Source of the DNA: an uncultured Oscillospiraceae bacterium
Lineage (GTDB): Bacteria; Bacillota; Clostridia; Oscillospirales; Oscillospiraceae
Direction: 5' to 3'
Length of the DNA: 10,546 nucleotides
NCBI GenBank assembly: GCA_900757655.1
Contig: CAAEOT010000045.1
Location: forward strand, 1-10,546
Part shown: piece by piece, positions 1 to 6,194 of the stretch
Numbering within the stretch: the stretch's first letter is position 1
Layout: the number at the start of each line of letters is the position of its first letter
Notes under the pieces: generated by a model
The model's database searches: none
The model's input: only the letters and a program-made list of their open reading frames with translations
What the model was told of the DNA's origin: nothing
Position numbers and translations under genes: made by a program

Positions 1-67
1 CCCCCTCGGGCTCCCCTGCGGCTCAATTTCACAGCACAGCAGCATCATTTTACCCAAACATAGAACA

Positions 68-97
68 AACCCCAGACGGTTTTACCCATCTGGGGTT
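68..97 (-). terminator. Terminator-like hairpin, repeat copy 1
   Basis: Read on the minus strand, AACCCCAGA and TCTGGGGTT form a 9-bp stem. It extends through a U-G wobble and two G-C pairs around a GUAAAA loop, and is followed by TTGTTCTATG. This is the furthest of three stacked copies behind htrA. Its loop and upper stem differ from the other two copies, but the pairing is kept. Confidence 0.4.
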
Positions 98-214
98 CGT
101 CGGCTTGCTGCGCAAGCTCGCAGCATCCGAACCGAGGCGGGCCTTGCCCCCTCGGGCTCCCCTGCAGCTCCATTTCACAGCGCAGCAGCATCATTTTTAC
201 CCAAACATAGAACA

Positions 215-242
215 AACCCCAGACGGCAAGCCGCCTGGGGTT
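215..242 (-). terminator. Terminator-like hairpin, repeat copy 2
   Basis: On the minus strand this is a 12-bp stem (5' arm AACCCCAGGCGG) with one G-U wobble and a CUUG tetraloop closed by G-C, followed by the T-rich TTTGTTCTATGTTT. It is identical to the copy at 359-386 and would act as a back-up terminator for leftward transcription. Confidence 0.45.
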
Positions 243-358
243 CGTCGGCTTGCTGCGCAAGCTCGCAGCATCCAAACCGAGGCGGGCCTTGCCCCCTCGG
301 GCTCCCCTGCGGCTCAATTTCACAGCACAGCAGCATCATTTTACCCAAACATAGAACA

Positions 359-386
359 AACCCCAGACGGCAAGCCGCCTGGGGTT
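359..386 (-). terminator. Probable intrinsic terminator of htrA
   Basis: This is the first hairpin met after the htrA stop codon, about 43 nt downstream. The 12-bp stem contains one G-U wobble, ends in a CUUG tetraloop, and is followed by TGTTCTATGTTT. The T-tract is interrupted rather than perfect, which may be why two more copies follow. On the plus strand the same DNA has an A-C mismatch and no T-tract, so the leftward reading fits better. Confidence 0.65.
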
Positions 387-429
387 CGTTCAATAGAGAG
401 GAGAATATGAGGAGGGAGAAACTAGCAAA

Positions 430-1719
430 TTAAGAGATGTCGTTCGTATCGACGAGCTTGACGTCGACGTCGAACGTTTTGCCGTCGCGGTAGATGGTCA
501 GCGTGACGGTGTCGCCCACCTTCAGCCCGTCCTTGACGGCGCTGACATCATAGGTGGTGGTCACGGCCTGACCATTGACGGCCAGCAGCATGTCACCGGA
601 CTGGATGCCCTGCTTTTCGGCGTCCGAGCCCTCGGCGACGGCGCTGATATACAGCCCCTCGGGCAGATCGTAGTATTCGGAAGCGGCGGAGGACACCGCG
701 CCCACGGTGATGCCGATACTCACGCGGCCGGAAACGCGGCCGTCAGCAAGCAGCGCATTGACGATCGGGCGGATGGACGCCGTCGGGATCGCGAAGCCGA
801 TGCCCTCCACGCCCGTGGACAGAGCCTTCATGTTCGTGATGCCGATCACCTGCCCATACATATTGATGAGCGGGCCGCCGGAGTTGCCTTCATTGATGGC
901 GGCATTGGTCTGCAGGAGGGTCATACTGTGCCCGTTATAGACCATGTCGCGGTTGATGGCGGAGATGATGCCGTTGGTCATCGTCCAGCGCAGCTGTTCA
1001 CCGAGCGGGTTGCCGATGGACACAACGTCATCGCCGACCTGCAGGGAGCTGGAGTCGCCAAATTCGGCGGGCGTGAGGCCCTGCGCCTCGATCTTGAGCA
1101 CGGCAATGTCGCTCACGGCGTCTGCGCCGACGAGCTTGCCGCTGTACTCGGTACCGTCCGAGGTCGTCACGGTGACGGCCTTGGCACCGTCGAGCACGTG
1201 CGTGTTCGTGACGATGTAGCCGTCGGCAGTGAGCACGACGCCGGTGCCGGTGCTGTATTCGCTGCGGCTGATGTCGGCATGGATGCCGACGACGGACGGC
1301 AGGCACTTGGCATACACGCTCTGCAGCGAGAGCGCGCTGCCCCCGGCGGGCTGGAGCATCATGGTCACGGTGGGATCCGTCGGCGCGGCCGGCAGCTCAT
1401 TCTTGCCGGTGACGGTGGTGTCATCGTCCGTGTCCTCGCGGGGGAGCGTCACGCTGCCGTGCTGGCCCGGCTCACCGTCACTGGAGATTGCCTCCCGGCC
1501 GCGGCCGGCGAACACATAGCAGGACGCGATGATGAGTACGAGCACGCCGAGGATGATCATCGTGATCTTCAGCCCCTGATGGGACTTCTTCTTCGGCGCG
1601 GCGGCCTGCGACGGGCTCCAGTAGGAGTCGTAGCAGCCGGTGCCGGCGGCATCGGTGTGGGGCGCGGCGTAGCCGGCCTCATACCAGTCGGACTCCGGTT
1701 TGCGGACATTGTCGTACAT
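430..1719 (-). CDS. htrA: HtrA/DegP-type membrane-anchored serine protease with PDZ domain
   Basis: This 429-aa protein is an S1C-family protease that degrades misfolded proteins at the outer face of the membrane. The N-terminal ~50 residues are cytoplasmic and polar, with a basic KKK before the anchor. One transmembrane segment lies at about 51-71, followed by an acidic, Thr-rich linker to ~115. The trypsin-like domain (about 130-325) shows a complete catalytic triad: His174 in TNTHVLDG, Asp204 in SDIAVLKI and Ser280 in NEGNSGGPL. A single PDZ domain (about 335-425) follows, with LYISAV and the GIQSGDMLLAVNG core. There is no cleavable signal peptide, as is usual for Gram-positive HtrA. The ATG is supported by GGGAGGG 8 nt upstream. 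It lies 95 bp downstream of the histidine kinase gene in the same orientation, which suggests that two-component system controls it or shares its stress signal. Product assignment is firm; substrates are unknown. Confidence 0.96.
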   Translation of the reverse strand: MYDNVRKPESDWYEAGYAAPHTDAAGTGCYDSYWSPSQAAAPKKKSHQGLKITMIILGVLVLIIASCYVFAGRGREAISSDGEPGQHGSVTLPREDTDDDTTVTGKNELPAAPTDPTVTMMLQPAGGSALSLQSVYAKCLPSVVGIHADISRSEYSTGTGVVLTADGYIVTNTHVLDGAKAVTVTTSDGTEYSGKLVGADAVSDIAVLKIEAQGLTPAEFGDSSSLQVGDDVVSIGNPLGEQLRWTMTNGIISAINRDMVYNGHSMTLLQTNAAINEGNSGGPLINMYGQVIGITNMKALSTGVEGIGFAIPTASIRPIVNALLADGRVSGRVSIGITVGAVSSAASEYYDLPEGLYISAVAEGSDAEKQGIQSGDMLLAVNGQAVTTTYDVSAVKDGLKVGDTVTLTIYRDGKTFDVDVKLVDTNDIS

Positions 1720-1814
1720 TGTGGTGTCCCTCCCAAGGAACGATTTGATGATAGCACGTGATTTTGTGCTGCTTATGAATGGAAAACAAACATTTTATGA
1801 ATTCCGCGAACAAA
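1720..1814 (-). promoter_or_regulatory. Kinase-htrA gap with small inverted repeat and weak promoter candidate
   Basis: The 95-bp gap has no terminator after the kinase stop, so read-through into htrA is possible. A -10-like TATCAT lies on the minus strand at 1753-1748, but no -35 is well spaced: TTCATA is 20 nt away. Just upstream of that -10 sits AGCAC-8 nt-GTGCT (1753-1770), containing the palindrome CACGTG, a possible regulator site. The htrA Shine-Dalgarno CCTCCC complement is at 1729-1734. Confidence 0.25.
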
Positions 1815-3302
1815 TCATGAATTCTTGCGTCCGCCCCGGCGGCCGGTGCTCTCGGGCTTGGCGGTGGGCTTGGGCGCGGGCTTTGCAAGCGTGAGCGTGA
1901 ACACGAACTCCGTCACCCCGTCGCGGCTCGTGACGGCGATGTCCTCGCCGTGCGCGTCGAGGATGCTCTTGACCAGGTACAGTCCGAGGCCCACGCCGTC
2001 GCGGTCGAGGCTGCGGCTGCGATCGGACTTGTGGAAGCGGTCGAAGATGAACGGCAGGTCGTCGGGCGGGATGGTCTCGCCGTGGTCGCGCACGGAGACG
2101 TAGGCTTTGCCCTCCGACTTCCAGAGCGAGACGCACAGCGTGCTGCCGGGCTCGGCGAACTTGACGGCGTTGTCCATCAGGTTATAGAGCACACGCGTGA
2201 TGGCGTCCGGGTCGGCGAGCACCTGCATGGAGTCCTCGGGCAGCTGGAGGTCAACGTCGAGGTGCTTGTCGTCGGCGCGCGCCTCAAAGCTGAGCATGGT
2301 GCTGACGATCTTCTCCGAGATGTCAAACTCGCGCCGGCGCGTCAGATCCTCGCCCGTGCTCTCGAGACGTGACATGTCGAGCATGCTGCGCACGAGACGC
2401 GAGAGCCGGCGCGTCTCGTCGGCGATGGTGGCAAGGTACTTGTCCTCCTGATCCTTGGGGATCGTGCCGTCGAGAATGCCGTCGGCAAAGCCGGCGATGG
2501 TGGTCATGGGGGTCTTGAGCTCGTGCGAGACGTTGGCGATGAAGGCGTTGCGGCGCTGCTCGCTCGTCTCGAGCGAGTCTGCCATGGTGTTGAACGCCGA
2601 GATGAGCGCGCCGACCTCGTCGGTGCGTCCGTCGTCCGTGACGCGGGCGGAGAAGTCGCCGTGGGCGAACTTCTTGGCCGCGACGGCCATCTCATCGAGC
2701 GGCTGGGCCATGCGCTTGCTCGTCACGAGCGAGAGCAGCAGCGCGATCATCATCACGGCTGCGGACGCGGCGAGAAACACCCACACGAACGTGCGCCAGC
2801 CGTCGATGATCGTGGCGCTGTTGGTGGCCACGAACACATAGCCGACCACGCGCGCGGCCGTGCCGATGGTGATCGGCTGCGCGACGACATAGTGGGCAGA
2901 GCTGTAGAAGCCGCCGAGATTCGTGATGAGGTTGAGCTTGCCGTCACTGCGCAGCTGCACCAGCGACGCGGCGCCGACCGTGCGGCCGAGATGCTCACAG
3001 GCGATGTTGCGGCACGAGCAGGAGACGATCGTCCCGTCGGTGTCCGTGATGAAGATGTGGTTACCGGTAGATTGTGCAAGTGTGCTGATGACCATACGCA
3101 GGTCCCAGCTCGAGAGCTCACCGTCGCGCACGAGCGCCTGCGCGGCGTGGCTGACCTCCTCGGCGTTGGAGACCATGTTGTCGCGGTATTCGCTGATGAC
3201 ATAGCTGCGGCCGAGAAACACGAACGCCGTGCCGAGGATGAGGAAGCTGAACATGACCATGACGGCGGTCGCGGCGAAGTTTTTGAAATAAATACTCTTC
3301 AC
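1815..3302 (-). CDS. HAMP-domain sensor histidine kinase
   Basis: This 495-aa membrane kinase senses a signal outside the cell and phosphorylates the response regulator encoded just before it. TM1 spans about 11-31. An extracytoplasmic sensor region covers about 32-168, and TM2 about 171-193. HAMP (about 194-247) follows, with the conserved PL near 201 and DEVG near 228. HisKA (about 252-315) carries the H-box NVSHELKTP, giving phospho-acceptor His260. The HATPase_c domain has an N-box near 370-381 (RVLYNLMDNAVKF), an FDRF motif at 420-423 and a GVGLGLYLVK G-box near 436-445. The C-terminus ends in a Lys/Pro- and Arg-rich tail (about 473-495) outside the catalytic core. The sensor region holds Cys95, Cys97, Cys102 and His104, an uncommon cluster. 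The start is GTG, directly after the regulator's TAA, so translation is probably coupled. The signal is not known; position next to htrA suggests envelope stress. Confidence 0.93.
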   Translation of the reverse strand: MKSIYFKNFAATAVMVMFSFLILGTAFVFLGRSYVISEYRDNMVSNAEEVSHAAQALVRDGELSSWDLRMVISTLAQSTGNHIFITDTDGTIVSCSCRNIACEHLGRTVGAASLVQLRSDGKLNLITNLGGFYSSAHYVVAQPITIGTAARVVGYVFVATNSATIIDGWRTFVWVFLAASAAVMMIALLLSLVTSKRMAQPLDEMAVAAKKFAHGDFSARVTDDGRTDEVGALISAFNTMADSLETSEQRRNAFIANVSHELKTPMTTIAGFADGILDGTIPKDQEDKYLATIADETRRLSRLVRSMLDMSRLESTGEDLTRRREFDISEKIVSTMLSFEARADDKHLDVDLQLPEDSMQVLADPDAITRVLYNLMDNAVKFAEPGSTLCVSLWKSEGKAYVSVRDHGETIPPDDLPFIFDRFHKSDRSRSLDRDGVGLGLYLVKSILDAHGEDIAVTSRDGVTEFVFTLTLAKPAPKPTAKPESTGRRGGRKNS

Positions 3303-3992
3303 TTACGTCTCTTCCGCTTCGAACTTATAGCCCACGCCCCAGACGGTCTTGAGCGCCCACTTGTCGGACACGCCCTCGAGCTTTTCGCGCAGGCGCTTGA
3401 TGTGCACGTCCACGGTGCGGCTGTCGCCGAAGTAGTCAAAGCCCCACACCTCGTCGAGCAGCTGGTTGCGGGTGTAGACGCGGTTGGGCGTCGCCGCGAG
3501 GTGATACAGCAGCTCCATCTCCTTGGGCGGCGTGTCGATCTTCTTGCCGTCGACGATCAGCTCATAGGAGTCGAGGTTGATGACGAGCTTGTCGAACGTG
3601 AGCTTCTTGCTCTTGGGCTTGCCGTCGTCGCCGGTGCGGCGCAGCACGGCGTGCACGCGCGCGAGCAGCTCCTTGACCTCAAAGGGCTTGACGATGTAGT
3701 CATCCGCGCCCATCTCCAGGCCGGAGACCTTGTCCTCGGTCTCGCCCTTGGCGGTGAGCATGATGATGGGCATTTTCATGGTCTTGCGCAGCTCGCGGCA
3801 GACCTGCCAGCCGTCCATGACAGGCAGCATGATATCGAGCAGCACGAGGTCGGGCTGGATCTCCCTGGCCATCTCGACGGCCTTGCCGCCGTCGGCCGCG
3901 TGGGACACCTCGAACCCGTCCTTCTGCAGGTACAGGCGCAGCAGCTCTGCGATGTTGTTATCGTCCTCCACGACGAGCACTTTCTGGCTCAT
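3303..3992 (-). CDS. OmpR/PhoB-family response regulator
   Basis: This 229-aa DNA-binding regulator is the partner of the kinase encoded immediately after it. The receiver domain (about 3-118) has the acidic pocket Glu9/Asp10/Asp11, phospho-acceptor Asp53 in LVLLDIMLP, Thr80 in IIMLTAKGE and Lys102 in IVKPF, all expected for an active receiver. A basic linker leads to a C-terminal winged helix (about 130-226) with PPKEMELLYHL, VYTRNQLLDEVWG, the recognition-helix region RTVDVHIKRLREKL and the wing TVWGVGYKF. ATG is chosen because GGAGG lies 9 nt upstream. The gene opens a leftward unit whose next gene begins right at its stop codon. The family assignment is secure. Among Gram-positive regulators it resembles the PhoP/ResD/WalR type, but I cannot name an orthologue. 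Likely targets include its own operon and htrA, which is inference from position. Confidence 0.95.
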   Translation of the reverse strand: MSQKVLVVEDDNNIAELLRLYLQKDGFEVSHAADGGKAVEMAREIQPDLVLLDIMLPVMDGWQVCRELRKTMKMPIIMLTAKGETEDKVSGLEMGADDYIVKPFEVKELLARVHAVLRRTGDDGKPKSKKLTFDKLVINLDSYELIVDGKKIDTPPKEMELLYHLAATPNRVYTRNQLLDEVWGFDYFGDSRTVDVHIKRLREKLEGVSDKWALKTVWGVGYKFEAEET

Positions 3993-4010
3993 GCGATGTT
4001 GCCTCCTTCA

Positions 4011-4029
4011 CCGGCGCGGGCCGCGCCGG
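4011..4029 (-). promoter_or_regulatory. GC hairpin in the 5' leader of the response regulator
   Basis: CCGGCGCG and CGCGCCGG form a perfect 8-bp stem around a 3-nt loop. On the minus strand it ends 4 nt before the Shine-Dalgarno GGAGG (4006-4002). It lies downstream of the predicted start of transcription, so it would be in the mRNA leader and could affect ribosome access or mRNA stability. On the plus strand it has no T-tract and no gene to terminate. Confidence 0.4.
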
Positions 4030-4053
4030 ATATCATTTTCACAATTTGTCTTT

Positions 4054-4082
4054 ATTATAAAACAACCGGCACGGCGTTTTCA
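4054..4082 (-). promoter_or_regulatory. Candidate promoter for the two-component operon
   Basis: A perfect TATAAT lies on the minus strand at 4059-4054 in an AT-rich patch. A poor -35-like TGAAAA is 17 nt upstream (4082-4077). The start would fall near 4047, giving a leader of about 55 nt. The weak -35 could mean an activated promoter, for example autoregulation by the response regulator, but that is speculation. Confidence 0.45.
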
Positions 4083-4136
4083 TGTCCAATCTGTAAAATC
4101 CGCGCGCCCACGCCCCCCATGCGCATGCAAAAGGCA

Positions 4137-4165
4137 TTTACAAGACCGGAAAAATGTTGTATGGT
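4137..4165 (+). promoter_or_regulatory. Candidate sigma-A promoter for aroC unit
   Basis: TTTACA (4137-4142) and TATGGT (4160-4165) are separated by 17 nt, ahead of the rightward aroC unit. The start would fall near 4172, leaving a leader of about 35 nt. Five of six -35 bases match consensus and four of six -10 bases match. A palindrome ATGCGCAT (4119-4126) lies a little upstream of the -35. Confidence 0.5.
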
Positions 4166-4206
4166 TATTTGTATCCTTCATTTTGAACGAACAGCGAGGC
4201 AAACGC

Positions 4207-5214
4207 ATGAATACCTATGGCGAACGCGTAAAAGTGACGATCTTCGGCGAGTCGCACGGCCCGGCAATCGGCGTCGTGCTCGACGGTGTCCCGGCCGGTG
4301 AGGCCATCGACATGGACGCCGTGCGCATCCAGATGCGCCGGCGCGCGCCCGGCTCGTCCGACCTGACGACCCACCGCTCGGAGACGGACGACCCGCTCGT
4401 GATGAGCGGCATCCTCAACGGCGTGACGACCGGCGCGCCGATCTCGGCCATCTTCCGCAACAAGGACCAGAACAGCGCGGCCTACCACCCGGAGATCCCG
4501 CGCCCGAGCCACGCGGACTACGCGGCGACCGTGCGCTTCGGCGGCCACGCCGACCTGCGCGGCGGCGGCCCGTTCAGCGGCCGGCTCACGGCGTGTCTGG
4601 TGTTCGCCGGGGCGGTCTGCCGGCAGATCCTTGAGCGCCGCGGCATCACGATCACGGCCAACGCCGTGCGCGTCGGTCAGGCGACGGGCAAGGAGCTGAA
4701 CTTTGACATGAAGCGCGCCATTCTTGACGCGCGCAGCGCCGGCGACTCCGTCGGCAGCGAGCTTGAGTGCGTCGTCACGGGTGTGCCCGCCGGCGTCGGC
4801 GGGCTGCTCTTCGGCGGCATGGAGAGCCGCATTGCCGGCATGCTCTATGCCATCCCCGGCGTGAAGGGCGTGGAGTTCGGCCGCGGCTTCGCCCTCGCCG
4901 AAATGCGCGGCAGCGAGGCAAACGACCCCATCCGCCTGAAAAACGGGCGCATCACCATGGCGTCCAACAATGCCGGCGGCATCAACGGCGGCATCACCAA
5001 CGGCATGCCGCTCGTCGTGCGCATGGCCCTGCGGCCCACGCCGTCGATCGCGTGCGAGCAGCCGTCGGTCGACCTGGCCACGATGGAGGAAACACCGCTG
5101 CGCATCAACGGCCGGCACGACCCGTGCCTCGCCCCGCGGGCGATCCCGGTCATGGAGGCCGCGCTCGCCTGCTGCGTGCTCGACGCCATGCTTGACACCG
5201 CCGCCACGATCTGA
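4207..5214 (+). CDS. aroC: Chorismate synthase
   Basis: This enzyme catalyses the last step of the shikimate pathway, converting 5-enolpyruvylshikimate-3-phosphate to chorismate with reduced FMN. The 335-aa protein shows the family signatures in order: GESHG at 14-18 with His17, RPSHAD at 99-104 with His102, the glycine-rich FGGHADLRGGG region (111-121), SNNAGGINGGITNGMP (253-268) and GRHDPC (302-307). Both family histidines are present. The protein is somewhat shorter than the ~360-390 aa typical for AroC, and the segment RGGGPFSGR at 118-126 differs from the more usual GGGRSSAR. The ATG is supported by a modest GAGG 7 nt upstream; a longer in-frame extension upstream runs through the divergent promoter region and is rejected. 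Fourteen bases separate it from the next gene. No other aromatic-pathway genes lie in the window, so its partners there are not pathway-related. Confidence 0.97.
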   Translation: MNTYGERVKVTIFGESHGPAIGVVLDGVPAGEAIDMDAVRIQMRRRAPGSSDLTTHRSETDDPLVMSGILNGVTTGAPISAIFRNKDQNSAAYHPEIPRPSHADYAATVRFGGHADLRGGGPFSGRLTACLVFAGAVCRQILERRGITITANAVRVGQATGKELNFDMKRAILDARSAGDSVGSELECVVTGVPAGVGGLLFGGMESRIAGMLYAIPGVKGVEFGRGFALAEMRGSEANDPIRLKNGRITMASNNAGGINGGITNGMPLVVRMALRPTPSIACEQPSVDLATMEETPLRINGRHDPCLAPRAIPVMEAALACCVLDAMLDTAATI

Positions 5215-5228
5215 GAAAGGAGCCCATC

Positions 5229-6194
5229 ATGGACGAACACAAGACCCCCGAAGAAATCATCAACGACAACGCCGCGCCGGACGCCCCGGAGACCGATGCG
5301 CCCGAAGCGTGCGCGCAGCCGGAAGAAGTCACGGCCGGCGAGCCCGCCGCCGGCAAAGCCGATCCTGCCGAAGTCCCCGCTCCGGCGGAGACAAAGCCCA
5401 TGAGCGTCCGCGCGCGTCACGCGTTCCGGCGCGGTGTGGCCGGTCTGCTGGCGGCCATCGTGCTGCTGGCGGTGTCCGGCTTCGGCGTGTTCCGCATCGC
5501 CCGCGGCGCGCAGGAGATCGCCGGCACGTTCGATGCCGACCCCGGCACGTTCGTGCAGCATGACATTGCTTTTATCCTCAACACGTTTTCCGACCCCAAC
5601 GGCGGCAGCGCGCAGTACGGCGTTGTGCCCATCGGCGGCAAGCTCGTGGCCTTCCGCTTCCCCGCGCGCTGGAACGCCTCGGTCAAGACCATCTCCGATG
5701 CGACGACAAGCGTTCTCTCCGGCCAGAGCTACTCGGTCGACAGCTTCATCCGCGTCACCGGCACGGTCAAGGCCATGCCGGAGGCCGTCTCGTCCGCGCT
5801 CTACGACTGGTACACGGAAAACAACGCCTACCTGCAGCAGATCGGTGCCATCGGCAACAGCGACGACGCGGCCGACTACCTGCCCGACGCGATCGTGCGC
5901 GTGGACTATGTCGGCAGCATCCCGCAGGGCTGGGTCGAGGGGCTGACGGTCGCGGCCGTCGCCTGCCTGATCTATGCCATCGTGGTGCTCATTCGCATCC
6001 TCTGCGGCAAGTACGAGCAGGAAAAGCTGCCGGACATCACGTTCGAGCTTGTGGACATGACGCCCGATGACGACACACCGGAGGCAGCCACGGAAACCAC
6101 CCCGGAGGAAACGCCGGAACCCCCGGCCGAACCGGAACAGACCCCGGCCGAGGCCGAAAAATCCAACGAAACCGAGGACACGCCCGATGCCTGA
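5229..6194 (+). CDS. Two-TM membrane protein of unknown function with acidic low-complexity ends
   Basis: I do not recognise a family for this 321-aa protein. The N-terminal ~57 residues are acidic and rich in Pro, Ala and Glu. A basic stretch (RARHAFRR, 61-68) precedes TM1 (about 69-91). An extracytoplasmic region (about 92-236) contains repeated Gly/Ser-Asn patches and several aromatic residues (YDWYTENNAY near 192-201) but no catalytic motif that I can see. TM2 covers about 237-259 and is followed by basic-flanked residues. A C-terminal tail from about 276 is almost entirely Asp, Glu, Pro, Thr and Ala. Charge around the TMs predicts both ends inside the cell. The start is firm: AAAGGAG lies 6 nt upstream, 14 bp after aroC. 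Its last eight bases overlap the methyltransferase start, so all three genes are probably co-transcribed and coupled. The GC-rich codon use matches its neighbours. Confidence 0.85.
   Translation: MDEHKTPEEIINDNAAPDAPETDAPEACAQPEEVTAGEPAAGKADPAEVPAPAETKPMSVRARHAFRRGVAGLLAAIVLLAVSGFGVFRIARGAQEIAGTFDADPGTFVQHDIAFILNTFSDPNGGSAQYGVVPIGGKLVAFRFPARWNASVKTISDATTSVLSGQSYSVDSFIRVTGTVKAMPEAVSSALYDWYTENNAYLQQIGAIGNSDDAADYLPDAIVRVDYVGSIPQGWVEGLTVAAVACLIYAIVVLIRILCGKYEQEKLPDITFELVDMTPDDDTPEAATETTPEETPEPPAEPEQTPAEAEKSNETEDTPDA

Larger units (their letters stand above)
1..389. repeat. Tandem array of a ~145-bp structured repeat, 2.7 copies
   Basis: The block starting CCCCCTCGGGCTCC occurs at 1, 147 and 292, a period of 145-146 bp, and the array runs to about 389. 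It probably continues past the left edge, because the first copy starts in mid-unit. Copies are nearly identical, with a few substitutions and 1-2 base indels. Each complete unit holds three inverted repeats: one with AACCCCAG arms (68-97, 215-242, 359-386), overlapping GCTTGC/GCAAGC and GCTGCG/CGCAGC arms (103-124, 248-269), and a CCGAGG/CCTCGG stem enclosing GGGC/GCCC (132-155, 277-300). The period is not a multiple of three and the frames are interrupted, so it is non-coding. Copies of the AACCCCAG hairpin probably end the leftward htrA transcript. I do not recognise the repeat family. Confidence 0.9.

Noticed and set aside
1..389. Possible CRISPR array
   Set aside because: The repeated unit is ~145 bp and conserved over its whole length, with no short repeats separated by unique spacers and no cas genes nearby.
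1..389. Insertion sequence or MITE remnant
   Set aside because: No transposase frame, no terminal inverted repeats bounding the unit and no target-site duplication are visible. A dispersed repeat cannot be excluded without the genome.
45..410. Small open frames with internal repeats across the tandem array
   Set aside because: The repeat period of 145-146 bp is not a multiple of three, so successive units are read in different frames, and no Shine-Dalgarno precedes the starts.
3730..4206. In-frame upstream extension of aroC
   Set aside because: The extension runs antisense to the response regulator and through the divergent promoter region. AroC homology begins at MNTYGERV, and GAGG is correctly placed for the start at 4207.
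2523..4301. Long plus-strand open frame (592 codons) opposite the kinase and regulator genes
   Set aside because: It lies antisense to two clear two-component genes, has biased composition rich in His, Arg, Val and Asp, and shows no recognisable domain. It is a shadow caused by GC-rich codon bias.
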